Shown: positions 23,838-31,326 of the stretch, one piece after another
Numbering within the stretch: position 1 is the first letter of the stretch
How the letters are laid out: each line of letters begins with the position of its first letter
NCBI GenBank assembly: GCA_964370545.1
Contig: CAYJJQ010000007.1
Location: 1 to 39,901, forward strand
Length of the DNA: 39,901 bases
Reading direction: 5' to 3'
DNA from: CAKOSP01 sp964370545
GTDB taxonomy: Bacteria > Bacillota_I > Bacilli_A > RF39 > UBA660
Made by a program: the position numbers and the translations under genes
Notes under the pieces: generated by a model
Database searches by the model: none
What the model saw: the letters and a program-made list of their open reading frames with translations, nothing else
Told to the model about the DNA's origin: nothing

Positions 23838-25133
23838 TTATGGTGTTTCGTAAATTTGTTTACTGAATCCAAAGTTAACACTAATTTGTTTTCCTTCGAT
23901 TGCCCAGTCGTAGTTATCTATATCTTGTCCTTCAAGGTAGATATAAACTCTTACTTTTGTAATTGAATTTGCTTCTAAATACATAAATGCAGGTCTTAAA
24001 CCATCATTTAATACTTTTTCAGTATCAGTGAATGTATCAACAGGTACTAACATATCTTCCCCATCTTTATCTCCACCAGTAATAGTTTTTGAAGCATATG
24101 AATTATATGTTGTAAAACCATTTATTGCTTCTGGTAATACTCCATCATAAATATTAACATTGTCTGATGAAGCTATTGCGCTATTTGCAGCAAATGTAGG
24201 CACGAAATCTCCATCCGCTATAGTATAACATCCTTTAGCATTAAATTCTGGAGCTGCAGGCGGTGTATCACCAGCTGAAGTTTCTCTAAAACCACAGTTT
24301 AAGTTATAATAATTAATTGCACCATCTGTATGAGCTGTATCATTTGGTTCCCAAATAGTAGCAGTTCTACAAATACCAGTTACATCAGCAGCAGAAGTAC
24401 AAGTGATTCCAGCAATAGTCTCTACACCTTCAGTTCCTTCAGTAGTTCCTATAACTCTTCCGATTTGTGCAAATGCTACACGGATTGAGTTTTCGATACC
24501 TGAAGCACTTCTAACTGCATCTTCTGCAGCATCAGTAGTTCCACCTTCTTCTTCTCCAGTTAAAACAACGTCAACTGCAGATTCATCAAGTAGATAAATT
24601 GCTTCTTCTCCTGTTATGTCTAAACCAGGTCTGTAATCAGCTCCAGTTTCATTTCTAATAAATAAGTCAAAAGCTATATAACCATTAACTTCTTCGTCTC
24701 CAGTTTCAAAGTTATTTACACGGCTTGTCATTAATCTTGTTCCTAGTGGTGGAACAGCAGATAAACTTGATTTTTCATAAAGTACCATTCTTGATGATGT
24801 TGGATCCATTTCACCAACAGATGACATTGGTATTAAACCAATAAATTCAGTAGTATCTGGATCTGTACCAGTCCATGAATTTGTATTTCCAGTATAAATT
24901 GTTTCAATAGTGTCAGGATCAATAGTAATTGTTGTTTCCCAAGTTTCTCCTGCATCTAATGATAAACTTAAACTATCAGTAGCAGCTATCTCTACATTAA
25001 ATGTAGTTACGTGTACTTCATCTAACCCAATAAACCATGCATAAGTAGACACAGTTAGGATTATTGCAGATAAAGTAGCAATAACAGCTAAATTTCTGAT
25101 TTTGCTTTTGTGCTTAGCACTCTTTTTTTGCAT
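23838..25133 (-). CDS. Secreted TasA/camelysin-like protein (major paralogue 1)
   Basis: A 431-aa exported protein closely related to the next gene downstream. Hydrophobic segment about 13-31 ending VSTYAWFIG. Shared blocks: ATDSLSLSLDAGE, IGLIPMSSVGEMDPTSS, GYIAFDLFIRN, IENSIRVAFAQIGRV, IWEPNDTAH, VDTFTDTEK, SITKVRVYIYLEGQDIDN, ISVNFGFSK. The repeated phrase AFAQIGRV and the strand KVRVYIYLEG look like conserved core strands of a beta-sandwich. Four cysteines lie in comparable places. GC and codon use are again richer than in nearby genes. A 14-base gap to the 231-aa gene and a 22-base gap to the next make one operon. Confidence 0.85.
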   Translation of the reverse strand: MQKKSAKHKSKIRNLAVIATLSAIILTVSTYAWFIGLDEVHVTTFNVEIAATDSLSLSLDAGETWETTITIDPDTIETIYTGNTNSWTGTDPDTTEFIGLIPMSSVGEMDPTSSRMVLYEKSSLSAVPPLGTRLMTSRVNNFETGDEEVNGYIAFDLFIRNETGADYRPGLDITGEEAIYLLDESAVDVVLTGEEEGGTTDAAEDAVRSASGIENSIRVAFAQIGRVIGTTEGTEGVETIAGITCTSAADVTGICRTATIWEPNDTAHTDGAINYYNLNCGFRETSAGDTPPAAPEFNAKGCYTIADGDFVPTFAANSAIASSDNVNIYDGVLPEAINGFTTYNSYASKTITGGDKDGEDMLVPVDTFTDTEKVLNDGLRPAFMYLEANSITKVRVYIYLEGQDIDNYDWAIEGKQISVNFGFSKQIYETP

Positions 25134-25147
25134 ATTTTTTTCTCCTC

Positions 25148-25843
25148 CTAATTTTCAACGATTTCTGAATTGAATTGCATTTTTAAATTAATTTCGCCAT
25201 CTATAATATTATTTGTAGTTTCAGGATCTTTTCCTTCAATCCAAATTATTATAGTGTACTTGTTAATAGCACCAGGCGCGAAATCTTCTTGATGATCAAA
25301 TGCGATTGTTTTTTCTGATATGAAAGCCGTAGTTCCTTCTTCTGGAGCTCCAGAACTAGATGCTTTAGCATATGTGATGGATTCATCATTTTTGATAACC
25401 TTAATTCTCACAGCTTCGTCAACATTCTTTATAACATCTTCAATAACTATTTCAGAATAATAGTCAGTAGCTAAAGTCCCAGTGTTTTCGATATAAAACG
25501 TATAGGCAATATAATTATCACCATTGTGCGATCCACCCTCAGACTCAGTTAGAGTTCTTTCTATCATGAGTTCCGTTGTGTTATCAAAAGCACCGATTGT
25601 TTCAGCTAACAACTCTGCTCTGTATGTTTTATAATTAGGATCATCGTAAATTACTAGACCCCTTTCATAATACAACTTGTCATCGAGTGTTATAGTGAAA
25701 TTTCCGCTATTATAAATAAAGCCAATAATCATATAAGAAAAAAGTATAGCTAAGATAATGATTACTAAAACTAGTTTTGCTATTTTTAGTAGTTTCTTAT
25801 CTCTTCTAACCTTTTCTATATTTAGTGTAAATTTATCATCCAT
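25148..25843 (-). CDS. Membrane-anchored or secreted TasA-like protein, first gene of the operon
   Basis: A 231-aa protein with a basic cytoplasmic start (NIEKVRRDKKLLK), a hydrophobic helix about 21-43 and an extracellular beta-rich domain. It lacks TYAWF. The end has INKYTIIIWIEGKDPETTNNIIDGEINLKMQF, the IWIEG.DPE form common in camelysin/TasA-like proteins and parallel to the VYLEG.DIDN strand of its neighbours. It may be the membrane anchor or minor subunit (in B. subtilis TapA has such a role beside TasA); inference. ATG at 25843 is preferred to one two codons earlier because GAGGT is too close to the first. Confidence 0.8.
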   Translation of the reverse strand: MDDKFTLNIEKVRRDKKLLKIAKLVLVIIILAILFSYMIIGFIYNSGNFTITLDDKLYYERGLVIYDDPNYKTYRAELLAETIGAFDNTTELMIERTLTESEGGSHNGDNYIAYTFYIENTGTLATDYYSEIVIEDVIKNVDEAVRIKVIKNDESITYAKASSSGAPEEGTTAFISEKTIAFDHQEDFAPGAINKYTIIIWIEGKDPETTNNIIDGEINLKMQFNSEIVEN

Positions 25844-25921
25844 AAACATCTACCTCGCGATATCATTTTAGAATTTTACCTCTACCCTAGTATATTGATA
25901 TCTTATCTATAATACAAATTA

Positions 25922-25949
25922 ATTATATCACAAATAAAAAGCAAGTCAA
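25922..25949 (-). promoter_or_regulatory. Promoter of the secreted-protein operon
   Basis: Minus strand TTGACT (25949-25944), 16 bases ending TGA, TATAAT (25927-25922). A Spo0A box is 15 bases upstream of the -35. Confidence 0.7.
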
Positions 25950-25963
25950 TAAATTTTGTTATA

Positions 25964-25973
25964 TTTTGTCGAA
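25964..25973 (+). promoter_or_regulatory. Spo0A box between the divergent secreted-protein genes
   Basis: TTTTGTCGAA, an exact Spo0A consensus match, in the 268-base divergent region. It is about 50 bases from the minus-strand start site and about 100 from the plus-strand promoter, so it most likely acts on the minus operon. Confidence 0.65.
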
Positions 25974-26061
25974 TATTTTTGTAATTTAACATCCTTATAA
26001 TTTTATTGTGTAAAATAGTGTCTAATTTTACATTTTTATACTAGACTTTACAACTGAAGTA

Positions 26062-26090
26062 TTGTATTTTACTAATAATATATATATAAT
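26062..26090 (+). promoter_or_regulatory. Promoter of the 206-aa secreted protein gene
   Basis: TTGTAT (26062-26067), 17 bases, TATAAT (26085-26090), 21 bases before the ATG. Confidence 0.6.
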
Positions 26091-26111
26091 TGATGTAAGG
26101 AAGGGATTGAT

Positions 26112-26732
26112 ATGAGAAAACGAATCAAGCTATTGTTGTTACTTGTTTCATTATCGTTTACACTTAGCGTTGTTAGTACAACCTATTCACGGTATGTTGC
26201 AGGCACAACAGGTAATATGAACTTGTCACTTACTAATTGGCAAGTATTTGTAAATGAAAATGATATTGTTTCAAATACCTCATCAAATGTTACGGTTACA
26301 CCGGTAATCGATGGAAACACTAACGTTGCTGATAATGCTTTAGCTCCAACATCTACGGGTTATTTTGATATCGATATTGATCCCACTAACGTAGGACTAT
26401 CATTTAGATATCGAATAGAAATGTCTATAGATAATACTATAGCACCTGATGTAATGATAAGCGGTTATGAAATATTGGACGAAACTAAAGTAAGTAATCC
26501 AGGTAATATAATGAATATTACTGGAGGTGTTATTGAAAATACATTATTGTTTAACAAAAATATAACAAATTATAGTCATGAAGAATTTACAATTAGAGTT
26601 TACTTTGAATGGTATGAAGGAGCAGATAATATTTTAACTGATGAAGATGATACAGAACTTGGAACAAGAACTGTAACAGAAGATTTATCGGTTGCAATAA
26701 ATGCTACATTATCATTTGAACAAGTTGCATAA
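26112..26732 (+). CDS. Secreted camelysin/TasA-like small subunit
   Basis: A 206-aa exported protein. A signal sequence of about 28 residues ends in SVVSTTYSRYVAG; the TYSRY form is another usual SipW-substrate type. The mature part holds LTNWQVFVNENDI (about 41-53), a FDIDIDPTNVGLSFRYRIEMSI strand pair, and FTIRVYFEWYEGADN, ending in NATLSFEQ. The domain is close in layout to camelysin-like proteins of Clostridia and Bacilli. It is the only plus-strand member of the region and shares a divergent control region with the five-gene operon. AAGGAAGGGA precedes the ATG; it is monocistronic with a strong terminator. Confidence 0.82.
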   Translation: MRKRIKLLLLLVSLSFTLSVVSTTYSRYVAGTTGNMNLSLTNWQVFVNENDIVSNTSSNVTVTPVIDGNTNVADNALAPTSTGYFDIDIDPTNVGLSFRYRIEMSIDNTIAPDVMISGYEILDETKVSNPGNIMNITGGVIENTLLFNKNITNYSHEEFTIRVYFEWYEGADNILTDEDDTELGTRTVTEDLSVAINATLSFEQVA

Positions 26733-26760
26733 AAGAACTAATAATAATTAGTTCTTTTTT
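26731..26760 (+). terminator. Terminator of the 206-aa gene
   Basis: AAAAGAACTAAT/ATTAGTTCTTTT (26731-26742, 26747-26758) plus a T run on the plus strand. Confidence 0.9.
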
Positions 26761-26767
26761 ATTACAT

Positions 26768-26794
26768 AAAAAAACTAGTGGCTATCACTAGTTT
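26768..26794 (-). terminator. Terminator of the SipW/AAA+ operon
   Basis: AAACTAGTG/CACTAGTTT (26772-26780, 26786-26794) and a seven-T run on the minus strand. It overlaps the stop codon of the last gene. Confidence 0.88.
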
Positions 26795-28028
26795 ATCCAT
26801 TTGTACTAAGAGCAGCTTTGGTTGCTTCAATAACAGGAACTACTTTACAAGTATTATTATTATCATTTCCATATATCATAGAAGATAAATCAGTTACTTT
26901 TTCTAATGCATAAGTATAACCTACATTATATTCACTATTGGTCCATACACATGAAGTAGTACTTAGATAGTCAAAATTAGGATTTAAGAAATTAAAATAT
27001 CCTCCGTATGCTACTGTATCAGTAATCATTGTTTGTAATCTATTTTCAAAAGCTAAGTTTCCAATAATTATATCTGAATATGAAGGATTTTTAATATAAC
27101 TATTTACAATATCAAGGGATATTGGATGAACAACATCTTCAACAGTAAGCGCTCTAGTAGGAACATTATAGCCAGCAGTCACTGTTGCAAGGGTTGCATT
27201 ATAATTATTAAAATCACTACTCATATAAGGATTTTCTATATTTGGTAGAAGAGATACTGTATTATCTCCTACTGTATTATTTACTTCAATAACGTTAGTA
27301 AGTAAACAAGTTGATGATAAAGAAGTACAACCTGTATTATTTACAACATCAAATAATATTAATTGCCCTAATTGGAAATTTTTATCAAGTGCACTATCAT
27401 CTTCAGTTTCTTGAATAGCATTTACCTTAATTGATATTTCTATTGGTGGTTTAATTTCATAACTTGGATCAGCATTTAACTTATTGTTTTCTGCTGCAGC
27501 AAATTTATAAGCTTCAGAACCCCAATAGCTATCTATTTCATCGGCACCCGTTTCCAAAGGCCATGAAATAGTAACTATAAGTTTACTAGTTCCTCCTTTA
27601 GCAGTTACAAGTTCATTAGTAGTAGAAATATTTATTTTAAATGGATAGTTATGAGCTAAGTTATCTTCTATTTTAGCGCTTGTTAAACCAATTGTTTCAT
27701 CTGGCTCGTAATTATTTATATTTAATATACGTGCTGCTAAAATATTTTCTGTTAATCTTGCATCAACATCTCCATTATTAGTTATATCAATTTCTTCAAT
27801 TATAGTTTCCATACCTGGATAAATTTCCGAAGCAGATATAATTATATTATTAGTAATAATGTCTTCTCCATCTTTAAAATCAACACTCCATGCTCTAACA
27901 TTAACTGTAGCGCTTATATCTGTAAAGTTAGAATATGAGAACCATGCATATGTTGCTGATACAAATGATATCATTAACATTACAACTATAGCAATTTTTA
28001 AATATGGAATTTTAAATTTTCTTTTCAT
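26793..28028 (-). CDS. Secreted TYAWF protein of the SipW/AAA+ operon
   Basis: A 411-aa exported protein. Signal segment about 9-27 ending FVSATYAWFSYSN, then ATVNVRAWSVDFKDG, the layout expected for the first strands of TasA/camelysin-like proteins. A second beta domain covers the middle (TNNGDVDARLTENI, TSKLIVTISWPLETG), and the C-terminal part (PTRALTVEDVVHP, NFDYLSTTSCVW, CKVVPVIEATKA) differs from the other family members. The ending VVPVIEATK with a preceding YNVGYTYALEKV is like the tail of repetitive surface proteins. ATG at 28028 is chosen because AAGGTGAT is placed correctly; GTG three codons earlier overlaps it. It lies next to sipW, its probable processing enzyme. Confidence 0.8.
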   Translation of the reverse strand: MKRKFKIPYLKIAIVVMLMISFVSATYAWFSYSNFTDISATVNVRAWSVDFKDGEDIITNNIIISASEIYPGMETIIEEIDITNNGDVDARLTENILAARILNINNYEPDETIGLTSAKIEDNLAHNYPFKINISTTNELVTAKGGTSKLIVTISWPLETGADEIDSYWGSEAYKFAAAENNKLNADPSYEIKPPIEISIKVNAIQETEDDSALDKNFQLGQLILFDVVNNTGCTSLSSTCLLTNVIEVNNTVGDNTVSLLPNIENPYMSSDFNNYNATLATVTAGYNVPTRALTVEDVVHPISLDIVNSYIKNPSYSDIIIGNLAFENRLQTMITDTVAYGGYFNFLNPNFDYLSTTSCVWTNSEYNVGYTYALEKVTDLSSMIYGNDNNNTCKVVPVIEATKAALSTNG

Positions 28029-28059
28029 TTGTATCACCTTCTTTCCTTTCTATATTAAT

Positions 28060-28626
28060 CTAAAAATAAGATACTTCTTTTCTTTTTTCAGATTCTTTAG
28101 AAATTGATTTTTTTATTATAGTATATCCTATAACTACTAATACTGGAAGTATTACTAGAAAGTACATACCAAATGGTGTAGTTACAATCTTAAATACAAA
28201 AGACAGAACTACAGTTTTATATACTATTTTACCATATATTTGATCTGCAGAAACTACTGGATCTTCAGATTCATTACTAATTCCCTTAGTTCTATATAAT
28301 CTTTCTCCATTTTCTTCAACAAACCCTATAACTTCATGAGTAACAACTTTATCTTTAAAGCTACCAGAGTTTCCAAGATAACTTATTGAATCACCTACTT
28401 TTATATCAGCTGGGTCTATTTCTTTACTAATAAGTACATCTCCTACATTATATTTAGGCTCCATACTTCCTGTTAGTACACTAAAAATTCTAAAGTTAAA
28501 TAATGATAATTCATTATTACTAAATCTTTGTAATAAAACTGAAGTAACAAAAGCAAATATTAATATAAAAAGAAAAACTTTTATTGTAGTAAGAATAATT
28601 TTAAAAAGACTCTTTTTTTTCTTCAT
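28060..28626 (-). CDS. sipW: SipW-type signal peptidase I
   Basis: A 188-aa ER-type (archaeal/SipW-like) signal peptidase. N-terminal helix about 12-33, then the catalytic serine in LTGSMEPKY (S54), GDVLISKE, the histidine that replaces the usual lysine in VVTHEVIGF (H97), and NESEDPVV (D122) as the acidic residue of the domain III motif. A second helix is at about 140-170. SipW in B. subtilis processes TasA and TapA; the adjacent TYAWF proteins make the same job likely here. ATG start; ten bases after the stop of the DUF2357-like gene. Confidence 0.92.
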   Translation of the reverse strand: MKKKKSLFKIILTTIKVFLFILIFAFVTSVLLQRFSNNELSLFNFRIFSVLTGSMEPKYNVGDVLISKEIDPADIKVGDSISYLGNSGSFKDKVVTHEVIGFVEENGERLYRTKGISNESEDPVVSADQIYGKIVYKTVVLSFVFKIVTTPFGMYFLVILPVLVVIGYTIIKKSISKESEKRKEVSYF

Positions 28627-28635
28627 TTTAGTACC

Positions 28636-29775
28636 CTATAAGTATTCCTTAACCCTTTCTAAGTAATCATCCATTGCAGATTGAAATTTTTTCTTAATAT
28701 CTTGATTAGCAATAGCACTTCTGTCTTGACCTAAATCTTTACCACTAAGTTCTTTTGCTATCATTTCTAAGATTTCTTCATCTGTTATTTTAAATCCACA
28801 TTTACGTAATAAATCAATTAATCTTTTGATTTCTTCATTAATTAACATAAATGCATAATTATTTAATTTTTCTTTTTGCTCTTTTTTAGTTCTAAGGACA
28901 CTTTCCATAACATAATAATCAATTAAATATGAATGATCTAATAATCCTTTTAATAATTCATTACCATCACTATCAAGTCCATCTTGTTTATTATTTGCAT
29001 TCTCATCATAATTATATAAGAAATTCCATAAATTAACAGCTACTTGAAAGTTAGGATTCTTAAGAATTATATTTGTCTTTTTAATAGGTGGATTTATTAA
29101 TTTAACCTTTTCTTTTTCTAAAGCTTTAACTAATTCACTTCTATTCCACGTTGCTATATAATCTTTAATTCTTTTTATTTTTTCTCTAACTCTATCCAAT
29201 TCTTTTTGTAGTTCTTTATCAATGTCTGCCCCAGATACATCAGTTGCCTTGATAACTACTTCAATGTTTATTTTTTCATGATCAATTCTAGTTTCTCCAG
29301 CATACTCTAATTTTCTGCTACGATCAACAACTAAATCATCTAACTCTTTTTCTTTTTTTAACACAAATCTAGTTAGGAAATATAAAAGCGTATATAAAAA
29401 TCTATTTTCATATATGTTATATGTTTCCTCACTTCTTATATTAAGAATTTTAGAAGGTTTAACATCCTCTGTAACTGGATCTATATCATCTATATAATGT
29501 GTATGTTTCGCAAGATCTTTAACACTATCAGATGTAATTTTTCTAGCCTTTTCAATTAACTCTACTTCTGCATTATTAATTAATATTAATTTAGGCACTC
29601 TTACTACATTATCAATATACGGACAAGCTTCATCAATTATATCAAGCCAGTCAAAGGTAATTGAATCACCATTTTGTTTATTTTTATAATGCATGTCTGA
29701 TGATAATTTATCAAAAAACTGCTTATTTGTCTTTTTTATTTCATCACTTATTTCATGATTAATTACATTAGCCAT
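28636..29775 (-). CDS. DUF2357/McrC-like partner protein without a visible nuclease domain
   Basis: A 379-aa soluble protein. The central YNIYENRFLYTLLYFLTRF (about 119-137) followed by long helices, and the PNFQVAVNLWNFLYNYDEN segment (about 239-257), resemble DUF2357 proteins, which go with McrB-like ATPases. Members of that group often carry a PD-(D/E)XK nuclease; I find no D...ExK pattern in a suitable place, and the chain ends soon after the helical part. The gene follows the McrB-like ATPase by 24 bases, the usual order. It is probably the ATPase partner or an adaptor. ATG at 29775 is chosen over TTG just before. Family assignment is by pattern, not by search. Confidence 0.65.
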   Translation of the reverse strand: MANVINHEISDEIKKTNKQFFDKLSSDMHYKNKQNGDSITFDWLDIIDEACPYIDNVVRVPKLILINNAEVELIEKARKITSDSVKDLAKHTHYIDDIDPVTEDVKPSKILNIRSEETYNIYENRFLYTLLYFLTRFVLKKEKELDDLVVDRSRKLEYAGETRIDHEKINIEVVIKATDVSGADIDKELQKELDRVREKIKRIKDYIATWNRSELVKALEKEKVKLINPPIKKTNIILKNPNFQVAVNLWNFLYNYDENANNKQDGLDSDGNELLKGLLDHSYLIDYYVMESVLRTKKEQKEKLNNYAFMLINEEIKRLIDLLRKCGFKITDEEILEMIAKELSGKDLGQDRSAIANQDIKKKFQSAMDDYLERVKEYL

Positions 29776-29799
29776 CAATTACCATTCCTTTCTTGATTA

Positions 29800-31323
29800 T
29801 TAAATTGATTTTTTAATATATTCTACAAACTCTATACATTCTTTCATGACATCTTTACCACATTCTTTATTTAAGAAACTAATAAATGGATCAAGTTCAT
29901 CTCGTATAAAAGCTATATTTAATTGTTCGAATTTACGTAATATTTTTTTTGCTATAAAGTAATCAATTGCTTCCATTTCATCTCTACCACAAGCTACATA
30001 CACAGGCACAAATGTTTTTAACTGTTTCATAATACGATTACCAAATGCTATTCTAAAATGAGTAATTACATATTCATCGATTTTAGCAAGTTTATCTAAA
30101 GCAGATTCTGATACAACTATATTTTGTTGAGCTTCTTCAAATAAGCTTTCTAAATATGTTGCATTAATATTCATTGCTTCTTGACTTCTACTTTCAAAAG
30201 GTTTAATTTTTTTATTTATATCTATTGGTATAGCACGGTCATAAACCTTATCAGTAACCATATAAGTTGAATCATCGTTATTAATTGTACCTATATACCA
30301 TAAGTTAGGCGGCAATTTTAATTTACCATTAATTATATGTTTAGGGTCGTGCGTCCATCCACTTGTTACTAACTCTACTATCCATTCATCCTTTACAGGA
30401 ATTTCTAGAATTGATAGTAACTCTGCAAAATAATATTCCACACGAGCTATATTCATTTCATCTAATATTATTGTATGAACATTATCATCATAAGCTGCTG
30501 CATAGATTTCTCCAAGAGCATCTGTTTCTGTAAATTTCTTTGTAAATTCATTAAAGTATCCAAAGAATTCAGTTTTATCTTTCCATGAAGGTTGCACAGA
30601 AGCAACTACTGAGTCATTACCCACAAATTTTCCCCAAGCATACGCAAGAGACGTTTTACCAGTTCCTGAAATACCTTGAAGTATTATAAGTCTACTACTA
30701 GCTAAACCAGCAACAAATGTAGATAAAAGCGATGGTTCATAATATAGTTTTAATGAACTTGCAGAAAAACTTCTAAAGTTATCAATTAATTCCGCTAATG
30801 TAAAATTATTATTATAATTTTGTACAGTGTAATCTGCAAATTTTTCATCAATAAGTTCTAGTTTAGGGAATCTATGAGCATTTTCTTTAGTTTCCTCATC
30901 AACATCTTCATCCGGAGCAACATCAGGATCTGCATCAGAGTCTTCATTAGGGTCTAATCCTAATTGAGAAACTTTCATAGCCATTAATTCTGCATTTTCT
31001 TTCATTAATTTTCTTACTTGATTATGTAGTTTATCAATTTCTTCAAGTAATGAATCATTACTTAATTTATGAGTTTTATTTCTAACAAACTTTTTAACAT
31101 ATAAGAATATTATTAATGCAATTATACCTACTATAATTACTATTATTAAAATAGCAAAAGCAGTAAATATCCATTCAGGACCATCAAAATTAGAACTATA
31201 ATTATCTACGATTTTAGAATACTCTTTAAAGTTAAAGAACTGAAAGATACCTTCAAATATACTTTCAAACCCTCTAACAAAAATATCCATAAATTCAAAT
31301 ACGAATCTAATAAATGTATCCAT
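29800..31323 (-). CDS. Membrane-anchored McrB-like AAA+ ATPase
   Basis: A 507-aa protein with amphipathic/hydrophobic N-terminus, a membrane helix at about 51-78, a coiled-coil (about 85-118), an acidic linker (about 124-148) and a McrB-type AAA+ domain. Motifs: Walker A GISGTGKTS (217-225), VQPSWKDKTEFFGYFN (243-258, typical of McrB relatives), Walker B IILDEMN (285-291), sensor 1 GTINND (345-350), and an arginine in DRAIPID (R363). McrB works as a GTP- or ATP-driven ring in restriction; here the membrane anchor and the SipW and TYAWF neighbours suggest a ring at the membrane that acts on envelope proteins. Three bases separate it from the SipW-fusion gene. Confidence 0.85.
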   Translation of the reverse strand: MDTFIRFVFEFMDIFVRGFESIFEGIFQFFNFKEYSKIVDNYSSNFDGPEWIFTAFAILIIVIIVGIIALIIFLYVKKFVRNKTHKLSNDSLLEEIDKLHNQVRKLMKENAELMAMKVSQLGLDPNEDSDADPDVAPDEDVDEETKENAHRFPKLELIDEKFADYTVQNYNNNFTLAELIDNFRSFSASSLKLYYEPSLLSTFVAGLASSRLIILQGISGTGKTSLAYAWGKFVGNDSVVASVQPSWKDKTEFFGYFNEFTKKFTETDALGEIYAAAYDDNVHTIILDEMNIARVEYYFAELLSILEIPVKDEWIVELVTSGWTHDPKHIINGKLKLPPNLWYIGTINNDDSTYMVTDKVYDRAIPIDINKKIKPFESRSQEAMNINATYLESLFEEAQQNIVVSESALDKLAKIDEYVITHFRIAFGNRIMKQLKTFVPVYVACGRDEMEAIDYFIAKKILRKFEQLNIAFIRDELDPFISFLNKECGKDVMKECIEFVEYIKKSI

Positions 31324-31326
31324 ATA

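Noticed and set aside
28636..31323. A McrBC-type restriction system
   Set aside because: The motif set of the ATPase is McrB-like, but the membrane helix, the missing nuclease residues in the partner and the SipW/TasA-like neighbours make a defence role the weaker reading. It is described as McrB-like only.
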